A model generated the notes under the pieces. It was not told the DNA's origin. It saw only the letters and a list, made by a program, of their open reading frames with translations, and made no database searches. Positions 43,000-52,760 of a DNA stretch of 64,000 bases are shown here, in pieces. This DNA is from Bacteroidales bacterium (GTDB lineage: Bacteria; Bacteroidota; Bacteroidia; Bacteroidales; VadinHA17): contig WXFD01000053.1 in the NCBI GenBank assembly GCA_009877105.1, positions 1 to 64,000 on the forward strand, in the 5' to 3' direction. A program made the position numbers and the translations under genes. The first letter of the stretch is position 1. Every line of letters begins with the position of its first letter.

Positions 43000-45414
43000 T
43001 CAGTTAAACTTCTCAATCTGTTCCTTTAAAAGATTCCTGACAATTTCGAATTCACCTAATGCTTTTGGGATCATTGTTTCTGCGGAATCCGGGATATCAT
43101 TGTTCCCGGCTGTTTTTTCAACGGCTGTCAGAATGTTGCACAGGTCCATTGCCCCGATGTGCCTGCATGGCGGGATCATCTTGTGGGCAAGGTCTGACAC
43201 AGCTCTCCATTGACTCAGTCTGGCTGCCGCCTGCATTTCATCCAGGAGTTTTTCCGTGGATACCAGAAATGATTCCAGCATCTGGTTAACAAACTGCTCA
43301 TCACCTGCAGCAATATGTTTCAGGTTTTTAAGATTTATTTTTTCGGAACGGGGCCTTTCTTCACTTTTTCCTGCAGAATTGCCGCGCACTTCATCCGCAG
43401 TATAGCCGCCAATGACATTGAGTACCGCAGTCAGCAGCTTTTCTTCGGAAAACGGTTTCTGCAGAAAAGCATTTATTCCTGCCTTGCGGTATTTTTCCCA
43501 GTCATCAGGAGGAGCAGCCGAAACAATAATTATAGGCATATCGGATTCCTTAATATCCATTTCATCCCTGATGAAGCGTGCTGTTTTTAATCCGTCGATA
43601 CCCGGCATCCTCATATCCAGGAAAAGCAGATCGTATCTTTCTTCCTTGAGTAATTCAAGCGCGTCAACGCCGCTTGGGGATTCTGCGTAGCTGATATTCC
43701 ACCTGTCAAAGACCTTTTTGAAAAGAAGTCTGTTATATTCCTCATCATCAACGACAAGAAATTTCATTCCACGAAGCCTGCCGGGGATTGCCGGGGAAGG
43801 TGGCATTTCATTTTTCAGCTCCTTTTCATCACCTGTCAGATAAGGCAGCCTGCAGATGATTTTTGTACCCTGGTTTTTTCTGCTTTTAAACTCAATTTTT
43901 CCATTGTGCAGTTCCACCAGTCTTTTCACTATTGACAAACCAAGACCTGTTCCACCGTATTTTCGTGTAGTACTCATTTCCGCCTGTGTGAAATCCTCGA
44001 AGATAACATCGATCTTTGATTCATCAATTCCGATGCCGGTATCCGTAAATTCCATCAGCAGTTCCAATTCTTCATTTTGTTTAATGATGCTGTCAATTGA
44101 GAAATGAACACTGCCGTTTCTGGTGAATTTCACCGAATTGCTTACGAGGTTTATCATAATCTGCTTCAGTCTGAACGGATCGCCCAGCAGTACCGGGGGT
44201 GTGACGGGACTTATTGAAAAACTGAGCATGGTATTATTGTTCCTTGCCTGTTTTTCAAACAGTGCATAAACTTCATCAGTTATCCGGCCGACACTGAAGT
44301 GAATCTTTTCAAGAGTAAGTTTATTGTTATGCAGCCTGGAGAAATCGAGTATGTCATCGATGATCCTGAGAAGATGGTCGGAGGAAGATTTAATGATCTT
44401 AAGTGAATCAGTGATCGTTTCGTTCAGAGGATCATGTAGCAGTTGCTCCGTAAAGCCTGAAATTGCTGTTACCGGGGTCCGGATCTCATGACTCATGTTG
44501 GCCACGAAGAGTTCCCTTGTCCTGGAAAGTCTTTCAGCTTCATCTTTCGACTTCTCCAGTGCAACCTGGTAAGCATAGGCATTCCTTGCGTATCTTATAA
44601 TGATATATAAAACGAGAATGGCTAGCAGGCCTCCGGATATTGAAAGCAATACAAGCAGCCGGAAAGTTTTTTCCGCAATCTGGTCAGCGGCATCTTCCCG
44701 GGCCCTGATCTGCTGAAAAACCTGGTTTTCCATTTTCGTGATAAGATCATAGAATTTCCCTGTTATTATACTGCTGTTTACTGCCAGCTGGGATTCCTGT
44801 TCCAGCAGCTCATTCTGTGCGGTACTTGTTTTCCTGACAACCTCATTGATGTCTTCAATGATCTCTTTTTCATCCGTTGTTTTCTGGGGGGCACGGCTAA
44901 AAACCCTTTTCAGGATACCCCTTCGCTGATCTGCAGCAGTTGCAGCAACATTCAGCTCATCCGACAGCTGCTTCAGATAATCGATCACCATGTTGTCTTT
45001 ATATAAAGTCAGAAGCTGATTCCAGATATAGATGTTTTCTTCAATAAGCCGGCTTATTGTATCAGCCTGAACGAGAAGAGAAGAGTCATTCCTGCATTCC
45101 TCACGGAAAACGCTCATCTTTCCGTCGATATTAGAAATGATGTCGTAATAGGATTTGATATCGGAAGGATTTTTTGTGATGGTGTATATTCTTACACTGT
45201 TACCTGCTTTTCCCAGGTCCATGGAAATATCTCGTATGCTCTGCAGCCTGAGTTCGGGATTAAAGTCGATGCGAATGGAGGAGACTATGGAAGAGAGATT
45301 GCGATAAAGCAGGAATGAGGTGACTGTTAGCAATATAACGGAGATTGTCATCAACAATCCGATCTTGATCTGGATTGAATTCCTCTTCAGGTATTTTTTA
45401 AACTTGCCAGTCAT
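43000..45414 (-). CDS. Hybrid sensor histidine kinase with receiver and Hpt domains
   Basis: This 804-residue membrane kinase has a first TM at about residues 17-38, an alpha-helical periplasmic sensor (about 40-250) and a second TM at about 252-275. HisKA follows with His309 (FVANMSHEIRTPVTAISG), then HATPase (NLVSNSVKF, DTGIGIDESK, GGTGLGLSIVKRLVELH). The receiver has Asp600 (YDLLFLDMRMPG), and the C-terminal Hpt has His744 (LAHKMIPPCRHIGA). The phosphorelay H-D-H could pass phosphate to the sigma-54 regulator encoded 69 bases downstream. The start overlaps the upstream gene by 4 bases (ATGA). The signal sensed is unknown. Confidence 0.92.
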   Translation of the reverse strand: MTGKFKKYLKRNSIQIKIGLLMTISVILLTVTSFLLYRNLSSIVSSIRIDFNPELRLQSIRDISMDLGKAGNSVRIYTITKNPSDIKSYYDIISNIDGKMSVFREECRNDSSLLVQADTISRLIEENIYIWNQLLTLYKDNMVIDYLKQLSDELNVAATAADQRRGILKRVFSRAPQKTTDEKEIIEDINEVVRKTSTAQNELLEQESQLAVNSSIITGKFYDLITKMENQVFQQIRAREDAADQIAEKTFRLLVLLSISGGLLAILVLYIIIRYARNAYAYQVALEKSKDEAERLSRTRELFVANMSHEIRTPVTAISGFTEQLLHDPLNETITDSLKIIKSSSDHLLRIIDDILDFSRLHNNKLTLEKIHFSVGRITDEVYALFEKQARNNNTMLSFSISPVTPPVLLGDPFRLKQIMINLVSNSVKFTRNGSVHFSIDSIIKQNEELELLMEFTDTGIGIDESKIDVIFEDFTQAEMSTTRKYGGTGLGLSIVKRLVELHNGKIEFKSRKNQGTKIICRLPYLTGDEKELKNEMPPSPAIPGRLRGMKFLVVDDEEYNRLLFKKVFDRWNISYAESPSGVDALELLKEERYDLLFLDMRMPGIDGLKTARFIRDEMDIKESDMPIIIVSAAPPDDWEKYRKAGINAFLQKPFSEEKLLTAVLNVIGGYTADEVRGNSAGKSEERPRSEKINLKNLKHIAAGDEQFVNQMLESFLVSTEKLLDEMQAAARLSQWRAVSDLAHKMIPPCRHIGAMDLCNILTAVEKTAGNNDIPDSAETMIPKALGEFEIVRNLLKEQIEKFN

Positions 45415-45845
45415 GCATCCAAAAATACAGAATATTTATTTTCAATGTATTGCTGCATATAAAGGCTGCAAAGTGCAGGGGCAAATCTGTCCTTGACAAC
45501 AAAATAGTCATGGGGAACCTGCTTGATTTTTTCCCTGACTGTTTTTGATTGTGACAGTAGAACTACCATCGGATCACCGGTTAGTTCCATCATCAATCCA
45601 ATAACCTGCGGGGCCGTAATTCCTTCCCCGAGATGATAATTTATGAAGACGGCAGAATTATTACATTCAAGCTCACCTGACTTTATTTTCCTGATAAAAT
45701 CACCGGCATTGGTAAACGAGCGCAGTATAAGCTGGTATTTCCCCTTCTCCAGGAAAGGATTCACACTTTGTTGAATGGCATTGGAAAGCAGGTTATTGTA
45801 ATACTCATCCCCTTCGATGACCAGCACATTTATTTTTTGTTTCAT
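45411..45845 (-). CDS. Pseudo-receiver protein lacking the phospho-acceptor Asp
   Basis: This protein of about 144 residues has a receiver-like layout: KINVLVIEGDEYYNNLL at the N-terminus and the Lys at YFVVKDRF. The strand-3 phospho-acceptor position reads AVFINYHLGEG, so Asn69 (counted from MKQKIN) stands where the sister regulator has Asp in IVTLDYRLP. It may act as a phosphorylation-independent adaptor or be degenerate. I chose the ATG at 45845; a candidate sigma-54 promoter would start transcription near 45861, between this ATG and an upstream one at 45863. Its stop overlaps the kinase start. Confidence 0.7.
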   Translation of the reverse strand: MKQKINVLVIEGDEYYNNLLSNAIQQSVNPFLEKGKYQLILRSFTNAGDFIRKIKSGELECNNSAVFINYHLGEGITAPQVIGLMMELTGDPMVVLLSQSKTVREKIKQVPHDYFVVKDRFAPALCSLYMQQYIENKYSVFLDA

Positions 45846-45872
45846 ACCACAGCTTTTTTTCATACCACTGCT

Positions 45873-45886
45873 TCCAAAATTGTGCC
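45873..45886 (-). promoter_or_regulatory. Possible sigma-54 promoter of the two-component operon
   Basis: The minus strand reads CCGGCACAATTTTGGA. The -24 half (GGCAC) is good, but the -12 half reads TGGA instead of TTGC. The spacing from the palindrome at 45986-46000 to the predicted start is about 130 bases. Confidence 0.3.
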
Positions 45887-45985
45887 GGTTTTTCCCGATC
45901 CTGCCTCAGAAACATGTAACAGATTTAAAAAGAATGATTAAGAGACGAAAGGCAGTGTTTCAACATTGAAAATGCTTTTTCATTA

Positions 45986-46000
45986 TTCTCAAAATGAGAA
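45986..46000. promoter_or_regulatory. Perfect palindrome TTCTCA-AAA-TGAGAA, candidate enhancer site
   Basis: It has 6-bp arms and a 3-bp centre, upstream of the pseudo-receiver/kinase/regulator operon. An imperfect copy lies upstream of the coiled-coil gene (41545-41559). The rest of 45864-46080 shows no gene. Confidence 0.5.
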
Positions 46001-46080
46001 ACTGAAAGAAAAAATTCCTGAGATATAAGAATTGGAGATGGTATTTCCCGGGAATTATGGTTTTCCTGAACCGAGGAGAT

Positions 46081-47445
46081 TCATTTTTTCCCCATTTCCC
46101 TTATCCTGGTGATACAATTAATCAGGGCCCTGGTGGTGTGATAGTTACCTTTCCAAATATTCGCTTTTGTTCCCTCCTTTGCCCTGGGTTCCTTATCGGT
46201 GGATCCTGAATACCAGTCTCCGTGCTGCCAGTCGATCAGGTAATCCTTTATGAATTTCCACTGGTCGAAGAAGCGTTTTCTGTAGTTCAGTGGATCATCC
46301 GGATATAATTCCGACATAATGAGAAGGGTATTAAGTGTTTCTGACTGGGCCCACCAGTTTTTCGTATCCCTGATTATCGTAACGGATTTTTCATTTTTAT
46401 AAAAATAACCGACATCATAGACCCCGGCATTTGAATTATCCCATCCATAATTCATGGAATTGTCAACCATTTTTTTCCCTATCTCCAGGGTTTTGCTGTC
46501 AGCCACTGAATTCAGGGCCTCGGATGCCTCCATCAGGAGGTAGGCTGTCTCAACATCATGCCCGAACGACATATGATCCAGGGCATAGTGCTTAAGATGC
46601 ACCTTTTTTGATGAATCCTGGTACGAAACCGGAGTCAGGTCTGCATTCAGGTACAGCTGAAGAGATCCCTTGTCATTTACGATAACGTCACGTATCAGGT
46701 GAAGCATCTCGTCAAGTCTTTTTCTGACCAGGTCATCGGGCCATACATGGTACAGTTCTGTCAGGGCTTCAAGTATATGTATCGAGCTGTTCTGATCTTT
46801 CGGAGGTGTTCCTCCCGGGCCACCTTCCCTTATCGGAGTACCATCCTGGTTAAGAAACTGGAAATAACCTCCGTAGACGGGATCATGACTGCCTTTCTCG
46901 AGCCAGGCAAATGCTTCTTTTGCCAGTTCAAGTACACCGGGATCCCGGCTTTCCCTGTAATATGCGGCCAATCCGTAGATTGCGTAGGCATTGCCATAGG
47001 CATTCTTAGCAAACTGTTTAGGATCAGCTTCTTTTAAAGGGGTGCCTTCGCGTGAAACAAGATTGAAAAAACCTCCATACTGCTTATCCCACATGTGATC
47101 CCTTAGGAACAGGAATCCATGCCTTGCATAATCGAGATAGACAGGATCTCCTGTAAAAGCTTTCATTTCCGAACAGGCCCATACATGACGGCTCTGGGTG
47201 ACAATCATTTTATTCTGACTTCCGGTCATTTCCCACTTGTAGTTGAAATTACTGAGATACCCCCCGTATTCCTTGTCGATCACTCTCGGATACCATACGG
47301 GCATCATATTCTTTAGTAAAAGATCTTCCATTTCAGCAGCCACTTTTTTCATGTCGGCCGGCTGGCAATGCCCCGGATTCTTAACTCCCGTTAAAAAAAG
47401 AAGAATGATTAAGACAGGATAGAAGTTTTTGGATAGCGTGATCAT
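46081..47445 (-). CDS. Exported AGE-family (N-acylglucosamine 2-epimerase-like) sugar isomerase
   Basis: This protein of about 454 residues has a signal peptide (YPVLIILLFLTGVKNPGHCQ). The alpha/alpha-barrel AGE fold shows VTQSRHVWACSEM, GKMMPVW-like opening (LLLKNMMPVWYPRVIDKEYG), AKNAYGNAYAIYGLAAYY, HMSFGHDVETAYLLMEAS and WWAQSETLNTLL. The His residues in RHVW and GHDVE are those expected in cellobiose 2-epimerase/AGE enzymes. The start is at 47445; the frame runs 12 codons further upstream without similarity. The exported location suggests action on oligosaccharides. Confidence 0.88.
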   Translation of the reverse strand: MITLSKNFYPVLIILLFLTGVKNPGHCQPADMKKVAAEMEDLLLKNMMPVWYPRVIDKEYGGYLSNFNYKWEMTGSQNKMIVTQSRHVWACSEMKAFTGDPVYLDYARHGFLFLRDHMWDKQYGGFFNLVSREGTPLKEADPKQFAKNAYGNAYAIYGLAAYYRESRDPGVLELAKEAFAWLEKGSHDPVYGGYFQFLNQDGTPIREGGPGGTPPKDQNSSIHILEALTELYHVWPDDLVRKRLDEMLHLIRDVIVNDKGSLQLYLNADLTPVSYQDSSKKVHLKHYALDHMSFGHDVETAYLLMEASEALNSVADSKTLEIGKKMVDNSMNYGWDNSNAGVYDVGYFYKNEKSVTIIRDTKNWWAQSETLNTLLIMSELYPDDPLNYRKRFFDQWKFIKDYLIDWQHGDWYSGSTDKEPRAKEGTKANIWKGNYHTTRALINCITRIREMGKK

Positions 47446-47547
47446 GACAGTGAGTTTACAGGTGAACAATAAAATTAGCAAAAATCGATTTGATTAATAC
47501 AGTATTTTCAAAGATTTTATCATGTTATGATACTGATAAGTTTAAAA

Positions 47548-50500
47548 TCACTTTACGTTGAATCCTGAAATCTCAACAACGGGTTTTTCTCCTCTGGTAT
47601 CTGCATCTTTCAGCTTCATATCAATTGTTTTTTCTTCTCCCGGCATGAGGAATATGTAATTATCACTGTAAAATACCGGGAGAATGCGTTCGCCGCTGCT
47701 CCGGCCGACAATCTTCAGTCTTACCATCAAAGCCGGATGAGGTGTCGGGTTACTGAGGGTGGTTGTTAAGTTCCAGTTGCCGCCTGATTTTTTTGTTCGG
47801 GTTGACATCTTCAGATGAACCAGAGGCAGATTGTTGAGAGCCCGGAAGTTCCCTTCATCTTTTCCGCGCCAGTAGAAATTCTCGGAAAGCAGCTGATCTC
47901 CATCTGCCAGGGTTAGTTTGATGAAGTGGACGTCAGAAAGGTTTTCGGGGAACTCAAGCCTGAAGCATGTGACCGTTGAGAATTCCCTGCTGGTAATTAT
48001 TGTTGCCTTGTTCCATTCGACGGAGCCATCCATGTTCATTATAATGGCCTTGGCCGTCAGGCTTGCCTTGTTCCCTCCACTGTAATTTACGACCTCGATA
48101 TCGTTGAAAACCGGGTTCCATTGAATATGAATCGGTTCACATGCCTTTTTGCAGCCAAAGTATGCAGCTGTCGGTTCCAGGTAATAATCATATGTCTGCC
48201 AGACCATCGACGGCCAGGCTGGATGGCTCATCCACAGGAGAAGCCCCTGTCTGAACATGCTTCTTCCTTCGAACATACCCCTGTAACCGTCGTAGTTTAT
48301 CCACTGGGCCAGCCCGGTAAATTTCATCCCGTCGGTTACCGGGCCAAATCCCTTTTCAACCATCTGGTTGAATGTTGAAGCATTCTGTGCGCTTTCAAGG
48401 CAATAATCGTGCATACCCCATAGCCGGTTTTGCGGCCACAATGCATTTTCAGGAAGAGTCAGTCCGAGGCTTTCCCAGGTCATTACATTTGGCATACCCC
48501 TTTCGCTGTGGAACTTCCCATAGCCAAAAAGAAGAAAATAATCTCTCACAGGCAAAGCTTTGTAGGGACCGCCTCCGCTTACAACACCCGATGATGAGTT
48601 GGAAATATAATGCAGCCCGGGATGGAGTCTGCGGATCATGGATTTCAGGGCGGTGTCAAGGATCACCGGGGGATTGCCCTCGTTGCGTCCGCAATAAAGT
48701 CCGATCGACGGATGATTGCGTATCCTTTTCACCAGGTCATTTGCATTTCTCATGAACATCCCCGGATCTGCCGGATCAGGTCCGTCTGCAGGATTGGCGA
48801 GCCAGAAATCCTGCCAGACCATTATTCCGTGCCGATCGCAGGCCTCATAGAATTCGTCATCACCTGTTTGTCCGACCCAGTTCCTGATCATTGTAAAGTT
48901 CATATCGGCATGATATGCCACGGCTGCGTCGTATTCCCTGCCACGATACCGGAGATTGGATTCGGGAAAGCCCCAGTTGCCGCCACGGCCGGTAAAACGC
49001 CTGCCATTGATGTACATGTTGAGGGTCTGATAGTTTTCGGTGAAATACATTTCCCTGATACCGGATTTGAAACTGGTGTGATCCGAAAACTCCCCGTTTT
49101 CAGTCTTAAAGGACAGTTCCACATCATACAGGTGAGGATTGCCATATCCCCTGGGCCACCATAGCCTTGGATTTTCAATTCTTAATACGGGATGCGTGGA
49201 AGGGTTGAGTTTTATAAGTTTTGTTTCCGATCCGGCAAGGACAACATCTGTTTCAAATGAAACATCTCCGTACTTTCCTGACAAAATGCCCTTAATTCTC
49301 TCCCTGCTATGGTTTTTCAACGTAACTTCCACAAAAAGATCGGCACTGGACGTATCAGGAAGCGGGAGATCCGGAAGGATAAACGGATCAATTATTGAGA
49401 CATCTCCGGTAGTGCTCAGGAAAACATCGTTCCAGATTCCGGTGTTCCTGCCCCTTATTGTCGGGATCCAGTCCCAGCCAATGGAGGCATGGTAGGTAGG
49501 ATTGTCAGCACCCAGTGAACCCCCGTTTTTGTCGGCGCTAAGGGCAGTCTTTTCCTTCACAGTACCAATATTTTCATTCTTCCGGATAAGCACAGCCAGG
49601 GCATTTACATGGTCGGGTACGATCAGTGATGTTATGTCAAATCTGCCGCGAATAAATGCTCCATCGATTTTTCCTGCTTCTTTCCCGTTGACAAAAACAT
49701 CTGCTTTCCAGTTTATCCCGTCGAAATTCAGGAATAAACGTTTCCCACGGAAATGCTCAGGAAGATGAAATTCATTCCTGTACCAGAAGTCAGAATTGAA
49801 AAAGGATTCTGAAATCAGAAGCTGATTGTCTCCGAAGTCAGGATCAGCTACTGCTCCGGCATTAATGTAGCTTACAAGGATTGTTGCAGGTACGGTTGCA
49901 TCAACCCAATCCTTGCAGTCAAATCCCTCCGATGAAATGATCTGACCGGTTGCCGATACTTCAGATGCTCTCTGTACCTTCCAGTTTCCACCATTCAGGA
50001 AGAGGCGCCCATGTCCGGCAGGGGATGGGGCTTTCGGTCTCGTTGCGAGTCCTCCAGTACCAAAGACTTCCAGTTCACTTAACACGAACTTATTGCCGGA
50101 CTCAGGTTTTTCCATTAGTATCCTTACGAAGCGCCCCCTGCCATCTTTCACAGGCAGGTCATCAATCCGGCCGTCATGACCCGGCAGGGGCGCAACATCC
50201 TTCCATCTTTCAGAATCATCCGAAACCTGAACGCTTCCGCCGAGGGCTTTGTTAATCCAATGCAGTCTTATGCGGTCAAATGAACTGGCGGAACCCAGGT
50301 CAACGTATATCCATTCCCGCTCGTTACCGGCGCTCATCCAGGCACTTTTAAAATTATGGGAAGGTGTAACCTCAAGCCTGGATCCTCCGAGATAAAAATC
50401 GAGATCGCTTATTGTCCATTTCTCTGCACAGGGTGATGTAAGGATTATTCTGAAATAATGCCAGGCAACGGGACCCACTGGTGTAAACACCGGGTTAATG

Positions 50501-51234
50501 AGCCGTTGCATTGGTTCGGATCCCGATCCGGAGCTGGTCTGGAATGAGGGTCTGGGAGCTATTGAATCCGGCCCGTAAGGACTTGGCGGGAATGTGCCGG
50601 AGCGTTTGACGGAGATGTTTCTCTTTTTCTGGCCCTGCTGGTTGATCATTGCAGCAGATGGATCCCTTTTTTCTTCACCAGGTAAACCTGCTCCTCTGAT
50701 CTCAGAGATTTCTTCCCAGTTTATTCCGTCGTCGGAGCCAAGACAGACAAATTTCCATCCGCAGGTTTTCTTTTCATTATATATCATTGAGCCATTCAGG
50801 CATATCCGGTCTGCAATGATCGGTTTTGCTTCCCTGTTGATACTGAATTCAATCCATACCTCTGATCCTTCAAGGTTCACTTCTGTAGCACTGTTGTGAT
50901 CAAGGAGCCATTCCCTTTCATTTATCGGGGCGACACCGCTGCAGGTTGAAACGGAGATGTGATCTGGTATTTCATGGGTGAAAATTCCGTCGGTTACAAG
51001 CTGTGCCGTCAGATTATAGTCATAGCTTGAGGAGTGGAAAGCAGGCCTCAGCCTGGCCAGGTTCCGGTAAGTGGTTCTGTCAGGTGCCAGGTCAGGGGAA
51101 AAATCTTCCCGCAGATCTCCAGGGTATATTCCAGTACCGCGGTTGTAGCGGATATTTTTTTTGTGACAACCGGGAACTGAAATGGCAAAAAACAATAACC
51201 CCAACAGAAAACAACCTGCTTTTGTCGACTTCAT
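47548..51234 (-). CDS. GH2-family glycosidase lipoprotein (exo-glucosaminidase/mannosidase-like) with discoidin domain
   Basis: This 1228-residue protein has a lipoprotein signal (FFAISVPGC, Cys23). An F5/8-type-C-like region at about residues 60-400 (RIRLHWINKALGGSVQVSDD, FVRILMEKPES) is followed by GH2 sandwich domains (RGKRLFLNFDGINWKADVFV) and the barrel. The acid/base Glu852 lies in IGLYCGRNEGNPP and the likely nucleophile Glu911 in FHSERGMPN. The segment WPSMVWQTYDYYLEPTAAYF resembles exo-beta-D-glucosaminidase (CsxA) and plant-type endo-mannosidase members. The substrate is therefore probably a chitosan-like or mannose-containing glycan. It is followed on the same strand by the AGE epimerase. 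Confidence 0.88.
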   Translation of the reverse strand: MKSTKAGCFLLGLLFFAISVPGCHKKNIRYNRGTGIYPGDLREDFSPDLAPDRTTYRNLARLRPAFHSSSYDYNLTAQLVTDGIFTHEIPDHISVSTCSGVAPINEREWLLDHNSATEVNLEGSEVWIEFSINREAKPIIADRICLNGSMIYNEKKTCGWKFVCLGSDDGINWEEISEIRGAGLPGEEKRDPSAAMINQQGQKKRNISVKRSGTFPPSPYGPDSIAPRPSFQTSSGSGSEPMQRLINPVFTPVGPVAWHYFRIILTSPCAEKWTISDLDFYLGGSRLEVTPSHNFKSAWMSAGNEREWIYVDLGSASSFDRIRLHWINKALGGSVQVSDDSERWKDVAPLPGHDGRIDDLPVKDGRGRFVRILMEKPESGNKFVLSELEVFGTGGLATRPKAPSPAGHGRLFLNGGNWKVQRASEVSATGQIISSEGFDCKDWVDATVPATILVSYINAGAVADPDFGDNQLLISESFFNSDFWYRNEFHLPEHFRGKRLFLNFDGINWKADVFVNGKEAGKIDGAFIRGRFDITSLIVPDHVNALAVLIRKNENIGTVKEKTALSADKNGGSLGADNPTYHASIGWDWIPTIRGRNTGIWNDVFLSTTGDVSIIDPFILPDLPLPDTSSADLFVEVTLKNHSRERIKGILSGKYGDVSFETDVVLAGSETKLIKLNPSTHPVLRIENPRLWWPRGYGNPHLYDVELSFKTENGEFSDHTSFKSGIREMYFTENYQTLNMYINGRRFTGRGGNWGFPESNLRYRGREYDAAVAYHADMNFTMIRNWVGQTGDDEFYEACDRHGIMVWQDFWLANPADGPDPADPGMFMRNANDLVKRIRNHPSIGLYCGRNEGNPPVILDTALKSMIRRLHPGLHYISNSSSGVVSGGGPYKALPVRDYFLLFGYGKFHSERGMPNVMTWESLGLTLPENALWPQNRLWGMHDYCLESAQNASTFNQMVEKGFGPVTDGMKFTGLAQWINYDGYRGMFEGRSMFRQGLLLWMSHPAWPSMVWQTYDYYLEPTAAYFGCKKACEPIHIQWNPVFNDIEVVNYSGGNKASLTAKAIIMNMDGSVEWNKATIITSREFSTVTCFRLEFPENLSDVHFIKLTLADGDQLLSENFYWRGKDEGNFRALNNLPLVHLKMSTRTKKSGGNWNLTTTLSNPTPHPALMVRLKIVGRSSGERILPVFYSDNYIFLMPGEEKTIDMKLKDADTRGEKPVVEISGFNVK

Positions 51235-51344
51235 ACTGATTATACTGAATTTGAATCATCCGGGCCACGACATTGCACCTGTGAGCCGGCCAGGGTCTGA
51301 TTACCGGGCGTTAACTGGTAAATCCCAGGTTTTAACTTTTACGC

Positions 51345-51812
51345 CTAGATTCGGTCAAAAACAAAAGTTTCTTCAGTTTCTCCCCAGAAAACGGCTCTGA
51401 CATAATCAATGACAAGGTTGTCCCCGTCAAATTTAAAAATCTCTGTGATAATTGTCTCATTGCCGTCTTCCTGGACGATTTTGCTGGAAACCTTCAATGA
51501 TTTTCCGTCTTCAGACCATTTTGCCGTCGATGTTTTAACCGATTCCATGAATGCCTTGTTTTGGCATTCCTTACCATCCAGGGTATACTTGTCGGTCATC
51601 ACTGAAGTTTCGCCGCGAAAATCCTGATGACGCTCAATGGTCATATCATTGCCATCTTGTGTAATAACAACCTGAAATGGTGCAGAACTGAAATCTTCAT
51701 TCAGTTTGCTTTTCCCGGTGTTTAGCTTCCATTTGCCTGAAAAGTCGGTTTCCTGGGCTGAGGCAGCCAGTGAAACAGTCAGGAGCAGAATAAGAAAAAC
51801 AGCATTTTTCAT
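51345..51812 (-). CDS. Exported lipocalin-like small protein
   Basis: This 155-residue protein has a signal peptide (LILLLTVSLAASAQ). The body follows the calycin-like pattern SGKWKLNTGKSKLNEDF, with paired acidic strands and TFVFDRI at the end. Its function is unknown. Confidence 0.7.
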   Translation of the reverse strand: MKNAVFLILLLTVSLAASAQETDFSGKWKLNTGKSKLNEDFSSAPFQVVITQDGNDMTIERHQDFRGETSVMTDKYTLDGKECQNKAFMESVKTSTAKWSEDGKSLKVSSKIVQEDGNETIITEIFKFDGDNLVIDYVRAVFWGETEETFVFDRI

Positions 51813-52055
51813 TTTGATATAGTTTTTATTGGACTGTTCTGAGGGAGCCCGGATGTTGAAAAAAATATTATTACGTGTTTATGTATGTCAGGTATGCGAG
51901 TTTCATTTAAATATTAAACAACTTATGCAATTGGCTTGATTTGTCAATGCAGGAAATTCTTATTTAATCGGTTTCCCATTACTTGATAAAACCCGGAGTC
52001 AGGTGGTAAATGCATGATTTTTCAGGGATAAGGGAGATAAACAGGTATCAGTCGG

Positions 52056-52505
52056 TCAGCCGAGCAGCTGTTTTACTTTCGCTGAGATCTCTTTGCCGTC
52101 GGCCCTGCCTGCCAGTTCCCTGACTGCGGCTCCCATGACTTTTCCCATTTCAGCCGGGGATGTTGCACCAAGACGTGATATAACCATCTTAATGATTTCC
52201 GTAAGTTCCTCATCGCTTAATTTTGCGGGGAGATATTTTTCCAGCACATCTGCCTCGGCGGTCTCCTTTTCGTAAAGATCGGTCCGGTTCTGTTCCCTGT
52301 AGATGGCAGCTGATTCCCGCCTCTGTTTGACAAGCCGTCTTACAATGTTCAGTTCATCTTCGGTAGAAAGAACGGCATCAGTTCCTTTTTCGGATTTTGC
52401 AAGCAAAAAAGCGGTTTTGGCTGCCCTGATGGCTTCAAGTGCCACCTTATCCTTACCTTTCATGGCATTTATAAGATCGCTGGCTATCTTTTCCGCAATT
52501 GACAT
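52056..52505 (-). CDS. GatB/YqeY-domain protein
   Basis: This 149-residue YqeY-like protein shows the family's opening (IAEKIASDLINAMKGKDK), the motif TEDELNIVRRLVKQRRES and the tail ATSPAEMGKVMGAAV. The domain is found at the C-terminus of GatB and alone as YqeY, where it may bind tRNA. No amidotransferase genes are adjacent. Confidence 0.9.
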   Translation of the reverse strand: MSIAEKIASDLINAMKGKDKVALEAIRAAKTAFLLAKSEKGTDAVLSTEDELNIVRRLVKQRRESAAIYREQNRTDLYEKETAEADVLEKYLPAKLSDEELTEIIKMVISRLGATSPAEMGKVMGAAVRELAGRADGKEISAKVKQLLG

Positions 52506-52760
52506 GGTACAAATGTTTCAGATAGTTTCTATTTGCAACTTAAATATAAAAGTAATAGAAATAAAAGAAAAGACAAAGACAAAAACTGATTTCAGCCTGA
52601 ATGCCAATGCAGCCGGTAACGGAACATGGTTAAAAAAGGCAATTTATGGGAATATATCCCTGTAGTTGCCCTGGCAAACAAATTTTAAGAACTTTAACCG
52701 GAGTTCAGTTCAAGAGCCCAGACTGCAGCCGGATATTGCCAATCAGGAATTGTTTGGTGA

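Noticed and set aside
48610..49164. 184-codon plus-strand frame inside the GH2 gene
   Set aside because: Antisense shadow of a gene with clear GH2 motifs.
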